This document shows, piece after piece, positions 28,966 through 38,655 of a stretch of DNA of 64,000 nucleotides. The notes under the pieces were generated by a model. That model did not search any database. It was given only the letters and a program-made list of their open reading frames with translations, and was not told the origin of the DNA. The first letter of the stretch is position 1, and the number at the start of each line of letters is the position of its first letter. The stretch comes from Symbiodinium natans (lineage: Eukaryota > Sar > Dinophyceae > Suessiales > Symbiodiniaceae). The stretch is from contig CAJNDS010002229.1 of assembly GCA_905221605.1 (NCBI GenBank), positions 337,699 through 401,698 on the forward strand, written 5' to 3'. The position numbers were made by a program, and so were the translations under genes.

Positions 28966-29868
28966 CTAATAGCCCATCATGGTTCGGGAGCACAAAACTA
29001 AAGGAGATGGATGTTTCTGAGCATGTGATGAATCCCCGAGACGGCCTGCTCCATGTTGCAACGCAGGGTCGTAGCAATAGTCCCATTCATTCGTGCCACG
29101 TCCTGCACATCCGGGCACGAGCTCCAGCCCATCCCTCTGGAAGCACTTCAAGTTCCCCGCGCACTGTGCATCATTGTCGCAGTCGCCGGCACACCTTGCC
29201 AATGGCAACTTTGTAGGATCGCCAGCGATGCTGTCCAAGTTCGGTCAGGCAAACGAAGGATCGTAGCAGTAGTCCCAAGCTCTCGTGCCACCTCCTGCGC
29301 ACCCGGGCACGGGCTCCAGCCCATCCCTCTGGAAGCACTTCAAGTTCCCCGCACATTGTGAATCCTTGTCGCAGTCGCCGGCACACCTTGCCAATGGCAA
29401 ATTTGTAGGATCGCCAGCGATGCTGTCCAACTTCAAGGCATCCCAGGGGTCGTAGCAGTAGTCCCATTGATTCGTGCCACCTCCTGCGCACCCGGGCACG
29501 GACTCCAGCCCATCCCTCTGGAAGCACTTCAAGTTCCCCGCGCATTGTGAATCATTGTCGCAGTCGCCGGCACACTTTGCCAATGGCAAACTTGTAGGAT
29601 CGCCAGCGATGCTGTTCAAGTTCGGCGAGGGCTCGTAGTAGCAGTAGTCCCATGCTCTGGTGCCAGCACCGGCGCACCCAGGCACGGGCTCCAGCCCATT
29701 CCTCTGGAAGCACTTCAACCCTCCCAAGCACTCTGAATCCTTGTCGCAGTCGCCGGCGCACTGTGGCAACTTTGTAGCATCCGCGTGGCGGCTGTCCAAC
29801 GATGGATTACCTGGCTCATTGCTTTCGTACTGAGGGTCGTAGCAATAGTTTGAGACCCTGTGCCTGGA
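28966..29868 (-). CDS. tandem Cys-rich repeat protein, interrupted by one in-frame TGA
   Basis: Four to five units of about 64 residues, each with CAGDCDKDSQCAGNLKCFQR, DGLEPVPGCAGGGTRAW and DYCYDP. A TTTCCAG acceptor near 29,868 starts the visible part (HRVSNYCYDP), so more units lie upstream. This extracellular-looking Cys-rich repeat is known from algae and other protists; its function is not established. Units three and four are in the same frame but separated by a single TGA (29,245-29,247), after which the fourth unit (28,966-29,238) is intact. Either the gene ends there, the copy is decaying, or a small intron is missed. Codon third positions remain G/C-rich past the stop. Confidence 0.8.
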
Positions 29869-30009
29869 AATCTTCTATGAACCCGTCATACCGTATACAT
29901 GGTGTGACGGTGTATGGTGCAAGATCTCGCTTCCTACGATTTGCTTGAGAAACCAGAAAAATGTATGTAAAATCATTTCTATATTGCCCTTTGTTATTCT
30001 TCTTATTAT

Positions 30010-30035
30010 TGCTACTGCTACTATGATTATATTAC

Positions 30036-30084
<49 letters not shown>
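30010..30084. repeat. ATT trinucleotide repeat
   Basis: (ATT)n of about 15 units inside an AT-rich segment upstream of the Cys-rich repeat gene. Confidence 0.95.
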
Positions 30085-30394
30085 TACATTCTTTTGTTAA
30101 TTCATCCTTTTTTTTTGGGGGGGGGTGTTCTTAAACAAGCAGTAGTTTACGGATGGTTCTTGTCCGGTTCAAACCCTAAACCCTAAACCCTATAAACCCT
30201 AAACCCTAAACCCTAAGCCGACGCAAGCTGTGTTCCTTGTGTGGTGATTGGACAAGCTCAAAGAAGGGCTCCCCTTCCTACCTCCATCAATAATCCCAGT
30301 GCTACCTGAGTAGAGCCTTTCCGCTGTGTCCCGCCCCGGCAGTAGGGGTTTAGGGTTAACGGTTTACGGTTTAGGGTTTAGGGCAACAAAGCCA

Positions 30395-30552
30395 ATACCC
30401 AATAACCGGAGAGCCGTGCCAATCTCTATGCTTTGAGAGCAAAGAAAGCAGCAGCAAACTAACTGCAGGGACCCCTGCCAGGCTGAAACCGTCGTCCCGT
30501 TTTTTGGAAGGTGCCCGGGGCCCTCGAATTTGTTGGCTCTCTCCCGCTTCAC
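30395..30552. other. exon-like island, strand unresolved
   Basis: Plus reads EPCQSLCFESKESSSKL and AGTPARLKPSSRFLEG to a TGA; minus reads RANKFEGPGHLPKNGTTV. Both are open with splice-like signals. Confidence 0.35.
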
Positions 30553-30737
30553 GATGAGTCAGAGCGACTTCTCTCAGCCACCCTAAACCCTAAACCCTAA
30601 ACCCTAGACCCTAAACCCTAACCCTAAACCCCAAACCCTAAACCCTATACCCTAAGCCATCTTTCAGGCACCCGATCACGCCTGTGCGCCTGCAAAGAAA
30701 CCTAACTAAGACTGGATTCCCGCCCTCCCTGCTTCAG

Positions 30738-30857
30738 CCGTGCCCAGCCTTTTCCTGGGTGCTGAACTCGCACACGATTGCTTGGAAAAACTTGCCCTTA
30801 TCACTTGCTGGGAAACATTCGCTCTTTTGTAAGTGTGAGTGGCACTTGAAGTGGCAG
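30738..30857 (+). CDS. 120-bp exon, plus strand
   Basis: CTGCTTCAG acceptor and TGGCAG|GTGTTA donor enclose exactly 40 codons: PCPAFSWVLNSHTIAWKN, LPLSLAGKHSLFCKC, EWHLKWQ. Phase 0 at both ends. The minus strand is open but less convincing. Family unknown. Confidence 0.6.
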
Positions 30858-31261
30858 GTGTTATAGGGCTTCGGGTTGAGGGAGGGTGAGTTCTGAGAAG
30901 AAGCGAAGGGACTACCGGGATTCTTGCCGTGACTTTGCCGGTCTTCCTCGTAAGTCGCTGAGCTTTGGCTTCCAGGTGTATGCTTCCTGCTGAGACATGT
31001 ATCAGATGCGTGCTTAATGGAAGTAGGAATTTCGGCCGTAAGCCTGAAACCCAAAACGGAACAAAGCTGGGATAACCCCAACGACAGGGGAGGGAAACCA
31101 GGAGCCAACGTATCAGTTTTGGTTGTTGGGCTCTCACACCAAAATGCCTTCGCGATGTATGCGCTCGCCCCCCGGAAGTTGTAAAGCTGCTGGCAGCACC
31201 CTAACTTGGATTCGATGTGTCATCTCTCGACACCTTATATGTCCTCAACCCGGCTTTTCAG

Positions 31262-31351
31262 CAAGCCCCAAGGCAAAGCCCAAATGGCCTTGCTCCGCCG
31301 ACACCTTCGCCCCTGCCGCGGAGGTCACCAGGAGCAAGCCCAGAGAGCCCC
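31262..31351 (+). CDS. exon with canonical donor, basic
   Basis: CTTTTCAG acceptor and C|GTAAGT donor. The frame SPKAKPKWPCSADTFAP then AAEVTRSKPREP has nearly all third positions G/C. It joins exon 31,420 in phase across a 68-nt intron without telomere-type repeats, a useful contrast to the rest of the window. Confidence 0.66.
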
Positions 31352-31419
31352 GTAAGTTGAGGCGCATCGAGGCAAGAAGGGCTGAAGCGCACGAGAATTC
31401 GTGCTCAAACCCTTTGCAG

Positions 31420-31521
31420 CCTCTGAGCCAGGCACGGCTCACCAAGATGTTCATGACATGTACCCCGTTGCCCAGCATCTCATTCTCTCCGAGTCTGTCG
31501 TCTCCAAGACTCCTAGCATAG
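31420..31521 (+). CDS. second exon of the pair
   Basis: CCTTTGCAG acceptor; frame SEPGTAHQDVHDMYPVAQ then HLILSESVVSKTPS, running into a family H-like sequence (ATAGGGGCCTTAAT), where the next intron probably starts. Unrecognised protein. Confidence 0.62.
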   Translation, partial: PLSQARLTKMFMTCTPLPSISFSPSLSSPRLLA

Positions 31522-31764
31522 GGGCCTTAATCATGAGAATAGGTTTTTTTTGGGAAGGTTTTTGTAGAGATATAGTCATAGTTTTCCATTCCGACCCCTA
31601 TATTGGGTGTTCTCGACATGTGTGCCTTTTTGGGACAGAAGACTTCCTGTCTGATCAGCCCTAAACCCTAAACCCTAAACCCTAAATCTGGCTTTCGCCG
31701 CTAAGAGGTTTACACGTGTGCTCTTTTTGCTTGAAAGGGGGGTCTCAGGGAACCTCAACCCTAC

Positions 31765-31913
31765 TTGGAGGTTCATGGTACTTACTATATAACCAATTCT
31801 AACTGTACTTATAACCCTACTTAAAATACCCCTAAAGGGCCTTATAGGGGTTATCCCACTGATACGTAGGGTTATAAGTACAGTTATAATTGGTTAGTAA
31901 GTACCATGAACCT
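31765..31913. mobile_element. MITE-like element, family C
   Basis: GGAGGTTCATGGTACTTACT...AACTGTACTTATAACCC and its inverted counterpart ending TACCATGAACCTC make a hairpin of about 150 bp. Relatives are at 32,439, 21,290, 36,630, 54,489 and 56,935. Confidence 0.8.
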
Positions 31914-32007
31914 CAACCCTACCCACTCGGGGTCGCAGATGAAGGGACGTCAACGTCAAGATCTTTGCGTTCTAGGGCTTTGTGGCTGCAGCTTTTCCAC
32001 AGTCTTT

Positions 32008-32114
32008 GTACCCCAGTAACCAAATTATCATAAGGGCGCCCTTTTTGGTTTGGTTCCTTACTTTATAAGGGAACCCGCCGAAAAAAGTGTAAAGGGTACC
32101 ACTGGGCTGCCAAG
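32008..32114 (+). mobile_element. family B element coinciding with an inferred plus-strand intron
   Basis: It starts GTACCCCAGTAACC right after CTTT and ends GGGCTGCCAAG. Upstream plus sequence reads LCGCSFSTVF and downstream QSTYDLLLAAVAGD, compatible in phase 0. GT and AG lie within the terminal repeats. Confidence 0.65.
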
Positions 32115-32236
32115 CAATCAACCTATGATCTGCTGCTGGCGGCAGTAGCAGGCGATCTCGAAGCACAACAGATGCGTAAGGCGAGGCAAAGCAAGAACTC
32201 AAAGCAGCCACATACAGAGCCGTTGGAGCTCCCCTG
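32115..32236 (+). CDS. exon after a family B intron
   Basis: The plus frame QSTYDLLLAAVAGDLEA, QQMRKARQSKNSKQ, EPLELPW is open from the element's end to the CCCTAAA array. It has a polar, helical composition. The minus frame is open but less balanced. Confidence 0.55.
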
Positions 32237-32438
32237 GACCCTAAACCCTAAACCCTACACCCTAAACCCTATATAAACCCTAAACCCTAGCCCTAAACCC
32301 TAAACCCCGCTGCAATCAGACTGAAGCTCTCATTTCTCGAGCGGTGCTCTTCATTGCTTCTTGCTCCATGGCAAGGCCGCTTGCCTCACGCGGACCAGCG
32401 GCATCATGAACTCGGCAAAAGCCCGAAAGCTCCCAGTG

Positions 32439-32612
32439 TACTTACAACTGTACTTATAACCATATTAGGGTACTCCATGGGGCTTACAAGTGGGTTATAA
32501 GTACAGGTATAATGTACTTGTAACTGTAACCGTATTCGGGTACTCCGAGGGCTTACAAGTGGGTTATAAGTACAGTTATAATTGGTTAGTAGGTACCATG
32601 AACCTCCAAGTA
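32439..32612. mobile_element. family C element, compound copy
   Basis: Contains two tandem GGGTTATAAGTACAGTTATAA / ACTTACAACTGTACTTATAA modules and ends TACCATGAACCTCCAAG. Probably two partly overlapping insertions. Confidence 0.6.
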
Positions 32613-32814
32613 GGGCGACAGGAGGCTTCTCAGCCCTCTACAAGCCCTCTAGACCCTCGCAACCCTCGAAGCCCTCAACTGTAAACTACCAAATGCTTAA
32701 GAACCCCCCCCCCCCCCCCCCCAAAAAAAAAAAAAAACAGAGTTCTTCCTTTTCAGGGTAATATAGTGATAATTATGTTTACTTTCGGTGGAGTCTTATG
32801 CAAATAGTAGTAAA

Positions 32815-32881
32815 TCCTCGGGACCCTGTGGCAGGACCCAGACCTCTGCCGCACCTCCGAATTCTCAGCCCAGGCTTGCCG
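32815..32881 (+). CDS. exon island
   Basis: The plus frame ILGTLWQDPDLCRTSEF then SAQACR has more than four-fifths G/C third positions; a CAG at 32,842 might be an internal splice site. TTTAGGG follows at once. Confidence 0.45.
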
Positions 32882-33159
32882 GGGTTAGGGTTTAGGGTTT
32901 AGGGTTTGGGGTTTAGGGTTTTGAGGTGTAGACGGATCTTCTTTTTTGCGGGGGGAGGGGGGGATTTAGGGTTTACAGGGTTGAGGGTTTAGAGGGCTTA
33001 GGGAAATTTAGGGTTTACAGGGTTTAGAGGGTTTAGGGGGCTTCGGGAATTTAGGGTTTACAGGGTTTAGGGTTTAGAAGGGAATTTCGGCTTCAGGAAG
33101 CTCGTAGGGCTTAGGTGTTGGAGCAATTAACTCCTTGAGGAGAGCCCTTTCGTCTGCTT

Positions 33160-33420
33160 TGGGGGGGGGGGGGTGCTGGTGGCGGCCATAAGACCCTAAA
33201 CCCTAAACCCTAAACCCTAAACCTCTTTCGCCGGAATATTGGGATGCAGCTCGTCCACTTGCTACTCTTCAGTTCCTGCGCAGCCCTTTCCCCCCACCCC
33301 CCTTGTGAGATCGGGGGCCCTCGGGGGAGGGGGGGGGGGGGGGCCCATCCCGAATAACAGGGGGGGGGGGGCCTTTTTTCCCCCCCCCCCCCCCCCCCAT
33401 ACTATACTGAGCCGAGGATG
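33160..33420. other. homopolymer-rich stretch with possible protein starts
   Basis: Long G and C runs surround two overlapping ATGs: 33,239 (MGCSSSTCYSS, an N-myristoylation-like start) and 33,243 (MQLVHLLLFSSCAALS, signal-peptide-like). They cannot both be used, and neither has further support. Confidence 0.3.
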
Positions 33421-33787
33421 TGGACCCCGAGGCCAGAACACATTTCGAGAAACCTGGGCTATCAGCTCCCTAAACCCTATATAAACCCAGTCCCTTGACC
33501 CTCCTTTCGACCCGAAACCCTAGGCCCTAAATCCGCGATTCTCAGCAAAATCTTGTCAAGAAACTCCTCCAAGGAACCCAAGACTCAACCCCAACCCCCC
33601 CCCTCCCCCCCCCGCGGCCCAGCCTCAATCCCCTTACCCAGAGAACAGATCCCCATAACCCTCTACGTAAGGAATATCCCTTCAGGGGTTCGGCTGTCTT
33701 CGCAAAACTGAAGGTACCATATCAGAAAAGAGTCTTGGGTGTGCTTCGGGGTTACCCCCCCCTAACGTCTTCGGACGCTCGCCCTAA

Positions 33788-33970
33788 CCCGCGAGTCCCA
33801 TCCTCGGCTTGGCTAACAGGCTTGTGTGCCCTATGGGATCCTGGTTGAACTTAGACATCTCCGAAGACGGCCTGTGGGCCGGGGGAATCTTAAAGGTCAA
33901 GCTTTCCGCTCAGCGGATTCCGCTCCTGAAACGGCTCAAAGCTCTCAAGGTTTCGGAATCCTTCTCCTAA
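33788..33970 (+). CDS. probable terminal exon
   Basis: A 60-codon plus frame, PILGLANRLVCPMGSWLN, LDISEDGLWAGGILKVKL, LLKRLKALKVSESFS, ends in TAA. TAACAG at 33,820 may be its acceptor. The amphipathic basic C-terminus and balanced composition support coding. No family was recognised. Confidence 0.58.
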   Translation, partial: PASPILGLANRLVCPMGSWLNLDISEDGLWAGGILKVKLSAQRIPLLKRLKALKVSESFS

Positions 33971-34186
33971 ACCCTGCAAAACAACCCAAAAGCCCCTCCC
34001 CCGAGATCCCATTTTTGAGCAGAAGCCCTGCGACTGAAGAGCAAAATCAAGGCTTCGTCAGCTCCTGCAGCGCCTCACAACTCGAAGCCGGAAGGCTGCA
34101 AGGCTTGTAGGGTTTGAGTTTCATGTTCAGGCGTGGCATTCAGGGTTTAGGGCCTTTCGGGTCTAGGGTTTAGGGTTTAGGGTTGG

Positions 34187-34281
34187 GATGTTCCCCCTTC
34201 TACTAACAGTGCAAAAGATTATAGTAAGGGGGAGGGGGGGGGGGGCACTATAATCCCTACCACGGACTGTTAGGGAACATC
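34187..34281. mobile_element. family A element
   Basis: TTGGGATGTTCCCCCTTCTA...GGGAACATCCCAA with an interior G run. It is inserted directly at a TTTAGGG array. Confidence 0.75.
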
Positions 34282-34348
34282 CCAAGCTTAGGGCTTGGGG
34301 TCCCTCAACCCTAAACCCTAAACCCTAAACCCTAAAACCCGAAAACAG

Positions 34349-34422
34349 GTGTTGCCTTCATGCGGCTTTGGGGAACCTGGGCCCCAAAGAAGCGACTCCA
34401 GCCGATGCAACTCATCTCCAAG
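34349..34422 (+). CDS. exon before the family D intron
   Basis: AAACAG acceptor; MRLWGTWAPKKRLQPMQ then LISK; donor AAG|GTGATC. It continues in phase 0 after the element at 34,556 with VIWGLGENLRNW. On minus, TQITLEMSCIGWSRFFG is also open, so strand is not settled. Confidence 0.5.
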
Positions 34423-34555
34423 GTGATCTGGGTCTTGTAAGCCCCCCCCCCCCCCCCCAAGAAAAAAAAAAAAAGGTGCACACGTTCAGTTCCATATAGG
34501 GGGGGGGGTATAGTATCCCAAAAAGTGCAAAGTGTACTCGTTCAGCTACTAGGAG
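34423..34555 (+). mobile_element. family D element flanked by a 12-bp direct repeat
   Basis: The perfect repeat AGGTGATCTGGG occurs at 34,421-34,432 and 34,554-34,565, around an element with C-run, TTCAGTTCC, CAAAAAGTGCAAAGTG and TTCAGCTAC. AG|GT inside each repeat copy would serve as donor and acceptor, restoring the exon exactly. Confidence 0.72.
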
Positions 34556-34752
34556 GTGATCTGGGGGCTTGGCGAGAATCTACGCAACTGGGGATTAGGG
34601 TTTAGGGTCCCTTTTTTTTTTACCCTAAACCCTAAACCCTAAACCCTAAACTCGGTTTAGGGTTTCGGGGTGAAGTTTGGTTGTAAGTTCGAATGAGGTT
34701 GGGTTCTGTGACTTAAAGGTGGCCTGCATGGAATCAACTCATCTCCACACAG

Positions 34753-34776
34753 CGCTTCCTCTGCACGGCCTCCCAG
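34753..34776 (+). CDS. 24-bp micro-exon
   Basis: CACACAG acceptor, RFLCTASQ, donor CAG|GTCATA. All codons but one end in G or C. Confidence 0.4.
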
Positions 34777-34954
34777 GTCATAGCATTTAGGGTTTAGGGT
34801 TTAGGGTTTAGGGTTCAGCATCTCAAGTTCGAGCATTTACTAGGCCAGCAGTGTGTGTAGGCAACGGAACAAAACCCACCCGCCCAAAGAATCCCATAAC
34901 ATTACGAAAATAAAAAGCTTCTTAATTTCACCATGGACGGTTAAAGAGGTCAGA

Positions 34955-35352
34955 ATTTCAGGGGTTGGAGGGGTCGAAGTGGATCAAATTCTCCAATTCG
35001 TGCCGAACAATCGGGGGTCAAAGGGGTCGGAGGGGCCGAAATGGATAAAATTCTCCAATTGGTGCTGAACAATGGGGGGGTCAAAGATGAGGGGGGTCAT
35101 TTCCGCTGTATAATTTCTATTTAAAACTAACTGGGAATCGAGCCATTTTTCCCGAATCCTGGGGTACCCCCCCACGAAGCCTCCCTGAAAGGGGTCGGAG
35201 GGGTCGAAATGGATCAAATTCTCCAACTGGTGCTGAACAATGGGGGGGGTCAAAGGGTCGGAGGGGTCGAAATGGATCAAATTCTCCAATTGGTGCTGAG
35301 CAACGGGGGGGTGAAAAAAAAAAGAAATGGATCAAATTCTCCAATTGGTGTT
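34955..35352. repeat. about 66-bp minisatellite, five copies
   Basis: The unit contains GGGGTCGGAGGGGTCGAAAT, GGATCAAATTCTCCAATTGG and TGCTGAACAATGGGGG. Copies 1-2 and 3-5 are separated by a unique segment (35,090-35,185) that carries part of a unit at its edge. Confidence 0.9.
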
Positions 35353-35602
35353 TAACATTTAGGGTTATATGGTAGAGAGGTTTAGGGTTTAGGGTTTAGG
35401 GTGGGTTTAGGGTTGAGGGTTTAGGATCTAGGTTTAGGGTTTAGGAAGCGAGGTTCATGGTACTCCCTATCCGAATGCAGTTGTGCTACCTTTTACCCGA
35501 CCCCCATAGCAACCAATGAACCTCCGAGCAAGACCTCTCCACCCCCCTCCCCCCCCCCCTGCAAACAATGTTCACGGCTGGGCTTACCCCGCACACCCTA
35601 AC

Positions 35603-35723
35603 CCTCAAAACCCTAAACCCTAAACCCTAAACCCTAAACCCTAAACCCTAAACCCTAAACCCTAAACCCTAAACCCTAAACCCTAAACCCTAAACCCTAA
35701 ACCCTAAACCCTAAACCCTAACC
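35603..35723 (-). repeat. CCCTAAA array
   Basis: About 17 perfect heptamers on plus. Confidence 0.97.
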
Positions 35724-35737
35724 TTTCCCCTGATTGA

Positions 35738-36004
35738 AACCAAAACTCTGACAGAGGCCCAACCCCAAGATACCTTTGGCTCTCTGGGCCCAAATACCCA
35801 GAACAGCTCCCACATAGGCCCAGGGTCTCAAGCGGGGGCGAAGACATGCCACAAACGCATCCAACAACAGTGACACATGAAGACAAGACCGCAGAACAAG
35901 TCACAAGCGAGCGGAACATAGTCACAAGCGAGCGCAGATCCCTCAGAACCTTGGAGAAAGAAACCCTGAACCCGAAACTGCAACCAGAAAACCCGGAACC
36001 CTGA
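35738..36004 (+). CDS. 88-codon hydrophilic open frame
   Basis: Open from a TGA to a TGA without an early ATG: GPTPRYLWLSGPKYPEQL, then (from an ATG) MPQTHPTTVTHEDKTAEQV, TSERNIVTSERRSLRTLE. The charged Thr/Glu/Arg-rich second half looks coding. An AG at 35,755 could be the acceptor. The TSER motif appears twice, 21 bp apart. Confidence 0.5.
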   Translation, partial: NQNSDRGPTPRYLWLSGPKYPEQLPHRPRVSSGGEDMPQTHPTTVTHEDKTAEQVTSERNIVTSERRSLRTLEKETLNPKLQPENPEP

Positions 36005-36061
36005 ACCCTAAACCCGGAACCCTAAACCCTAATTAAACCCTAAACCCTGAACCCTACAAAC

Positions 36062-36150
36062 CCTAGCGCCTTCCCAACCACGATCTCGAGCGCGCGGCCG
36101 CGCGCCGCATCCAGCGATGCCCAGCGGCGCAGCAGTCTTGCGCATGCGTA
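36062..36150. other. GC-rich exon island, strand unresolved
   Basis: Minus reads LLRRWASLDAARGRALEIVV; plus reads LPNHDLERAAARRIQRC. Both have G/C third positions near 80 per cent. CCCTAAA on the left and TTTAGGG on the right. Confidence 0.45.
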
Positions 36151-36466
36151 GGGTTTAGGGTTTAGGGTTTAGGGTTTAGGGGTTAGGGGTTAGGGTTTAG
36201 GGTTGAGGGTTGAGGGTTGAGGTTTAGGGTTGAGGTTGAGGGTTTAGGGTTGAGGTCTACATGCCCAAACAGAAACCCTCAACCCGACCCTAAACTTTCA
36301 AGTGCTGGGCTTCCCACTTTCCCAAGCCCCCGCCGTGTCGGGAGTCGCCTTGAGCCCCCCCAAACCCCCCTCAAACCCCCTCTTACTTCTCCAATAACCA
36401 CGGCAAAAGAGGGTTAAACTGTATTAATCCTACTAAATAAGGAAACCCAAAAAGTGTAAAGTGAAC

Positions 36467-36579
36467 CCCAGAACAGCCCCAGCGCCACGAAGCCTAACCC
36501 TGTTGAACCCGGAGTTTTTCGACCCTCGCACCAGCAAACCCGAAACCTTAAGAACCTTGGCAGCCAAATCCCGAAAAGC
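36467..36579 (-). CDS. 113-bp exon
   Basis: CTTCCGCAG acceptor, 37 codons (AFRDLAAKVLKVSGLLVRG, SKNSGFNRVRLRGAGAVL), donor GGG|GTTCAC at a family D-like sequence (CACTTTACACTTTTTGGG). Basic and hydrophobic. Family unknown. Confidence 0.6.
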
Positions 36580-37369
36580 CTGCGGAAGGCCCTAAACAAG
36601 CCAGAGCAACCCTAATCCCTAAACCCTACTTAAGAGGTTCATGGTTACTTATAACCCCAATCTTGAGTCTCCTTATAACCTACTTCCTAAACCCTAAGCC
36701 CTAAACCCTAAACCCTAAGCTTTTGAACCCTAAGTTTCTGAACCCTAAACCCTAAAGCTTTGAACCCTAAACTGCCCAACCGCATGGCGCCTTCGCACTG
36801 CTCGCTCGGGGCGCGTCAGCTCAGGTTGCCGCTTGGCCCTCGCGAGTCAGGATTCCAAGCTCGAATAGCAAAAGAGGTTCGATGTTTCTCACAATTACTT
36901 TATCTTGCTGATTGGTTTAGAGTTTCAAGTTTGGTAGGGTTTAGGGTTGAGCGTTTCGGGTTTAGGGTGTGTATCAGAGTACGCGCACGGGGAGTGCGCC
37001 TTTTTTTTTAGAGTTACGGGCGCTCCATGTCGCGCGCTTGTGTTGCTTAGTAGCCTCACCCCCCACCCGAACTATTCTCTTCTAGGGCTTATAGGGTTCT
37101 AACCTCCATACCGGCCTGGCAAGGGGGTCTTTCTTGCTCTTGTTTAGTCACTCTTCCAAGACAAACCCTAACCCTTAAACCCACCTTTGGAGTAGACCCT
37201 GGAAAAAAAGTATATACTTTTTAGGTATAAGTAGCTATAATAGGAACCCAGAACCAAAAAAGTATTAAAGCATGGTACTCCGGTTTTAGGGTGTGGAGGT
37301 TTAGGGGGCTGAGGGTTTATGTAGGATTCGCGTGCCACAAGGGGCTGAGGAGGATTCGGGGCCACTCAC

Positions 37370-37432
37370 CTTATAAGATTCAAAATCAAAATGGGACCAT
37401 CATTAGAGAAGTGACCGGAGCCACCAATAGCC
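37370..37432 (-). CDS. 63-bp exon with array-derived acceptor and GTGAGT donor
   Basis: The acceptor is the AG of a degenerate heptamer (ATTTAG|GG). The frame reads AIGGSGHFSNDGPILILNLI and ends AAG|GTGAGT. Other frames are closed. A good example of a telomere-type repeat donating an acceptor. Confidence 0.62.
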
Positions 37433-37977
37433 CTAAATCCTAAACCCTAAACGCCCTGAACCCTGACAGCCCTAACCCCTAAACCCTAAACCCTAAACCC
37501 TAAAAACACCCACATGCCACAGGGCCTCGACTTGCAAAACACACCCTGACTTCCACGAGGCCACACAGAGTCTTTAGGTTCTTGAGGGTCTTTAGGGTTT
37601 TTGAGGGTCTTTAGGGTTTTTAGGGGTTTTTAGGGTGCAGGGTTTTTAGGGTCTTTAGGGTTTTGAGGGGTTTTTAGGGTGTAGGGTGTTTACGGTCTTT
37701 AGGGTTTTTAGGGTCTTTAGGGTTTTTGAGGGACTTAGTGTTTCGGCCCATGCACCTCAGCCGCTGCTGACGCTCCTTTCTTCCCTGCTCCTGCGACGAG
37801 CTGTGAAGCTTCGGAATGCTTGGGATTCAGGGAAACGGGCCCTATGAGCCCTATACACCCTCTACACCCAATAAACCCCAATTCAACCCCATGATCACCC
37901 TTATATATGTATATATATATATATATATATGAATGAATGAATGATTGAAAACCCTACGAAACCTGTATAAAACCTAC

Positions 37978-38071
37978 TTGGTAGCCCAAATACCATATTA
38001 CAATTAAGGGTACCCGTTTTGGGGCTGGTCACCAAAAGAAAGGTAGAAAGGGTACCACTGGGCTACCATGC
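37978..38071. mobile_element. family B element
   Basis: TTGGTAGCCC...GGGTACCACTGGGCTACC with the interior GTACCCGTTTTGGGG. No open frame abuts it, so this copy need not be an intron. Confidence 0.72.
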
Positions 38072-38429
38072 CTATAAACTCTATCTAAACCCTAGACCCT
38101 AGACCCTAAACCCTAAACCCTAGACCCTAACCCTAAACCCTACACCCTACTCTTTAAAAAAACCCTATACCCCAAGCCATGCACAGTCCTCTGCATGCCG
38201 GGTCCTGGGAACCTTTTGGGCCCAAGCTTGGGGTTTAGGAGGCTTTGGGTCTTGGGGGAGTTCTTCTAGCGCCACCCAGAACCCTGGTAATTGGTAACTT
38301 ATGTAAGCACAAAATACCCTGAAGTTAAACCCTAAACCCTAAACCCTATACCCTATACCCTGAACCCTAAACCCTAAACCCTAAACCCTAAACGAAACCT
38401 GCCCTAAAACACCACCATGTGTCACCTAC

Positions 38430-38500
38430 CCCGTCTCCTTCAGGAGGGCGCGAGCCCGCACTGCTTGCTGCCGCTCCTCCTCATGCTCTGGGCTTGGGCC
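38430..38500 (-). CDS. 71-bp exon, Glu/Arg-rich helix
   Basis: GAATCAG acceptor and ACGGG|GTAGGT donor. GPSPEHEEERQQAVRAR then ALLKETG suggests a coiled coil. The plus strand encodes a 33-residue Leu-rich frame that is the predictable complement of Glu/Arg codons. Confidence 0.65.
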
Positions 38501-38598
38501 CTGATTCTTGTTTGGGTTTAGGGTTTAGGGTTTAGGGTTTAGGCTTTAGGGTGTAGGCTTTAGGGTTTTTTGTTATCCCCACTAAACCTCGAACCCTC

Positions 38599-38655
38599 CT
38601 TGGCGTGGGATCGTTCCTCTGCTGCGTCAACGATGGCCTCAGACAGGGGAGCCAC
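38599..38655 (-). CDS. exon upstream of the Glu-rich exon
   Basis: ACTTTAG acceptor; VAPLSEAIVDAAEERSHAK. With a GA donor (AAG|GAGGGT) it joins 38,430-38,500 in phase 0; with the nearby GT it does not. The intervening 98 nt starts near TTTAGGG-type sequence. Confidence 0.52.

Noticed and set aside
29239-29250. TGA as selenocysteine
   Set aside because: No selenoprotein homology at this position and no recognisable SECIS-like structure; a nonsense change is simpler.
38403-38518. 33-residue Leu-rich plus ORF as a membrane peptide
   Set aside because: It is the complement of the Glu/Arg-rich minus exon 38,430-38,500, which has proper splice sites.
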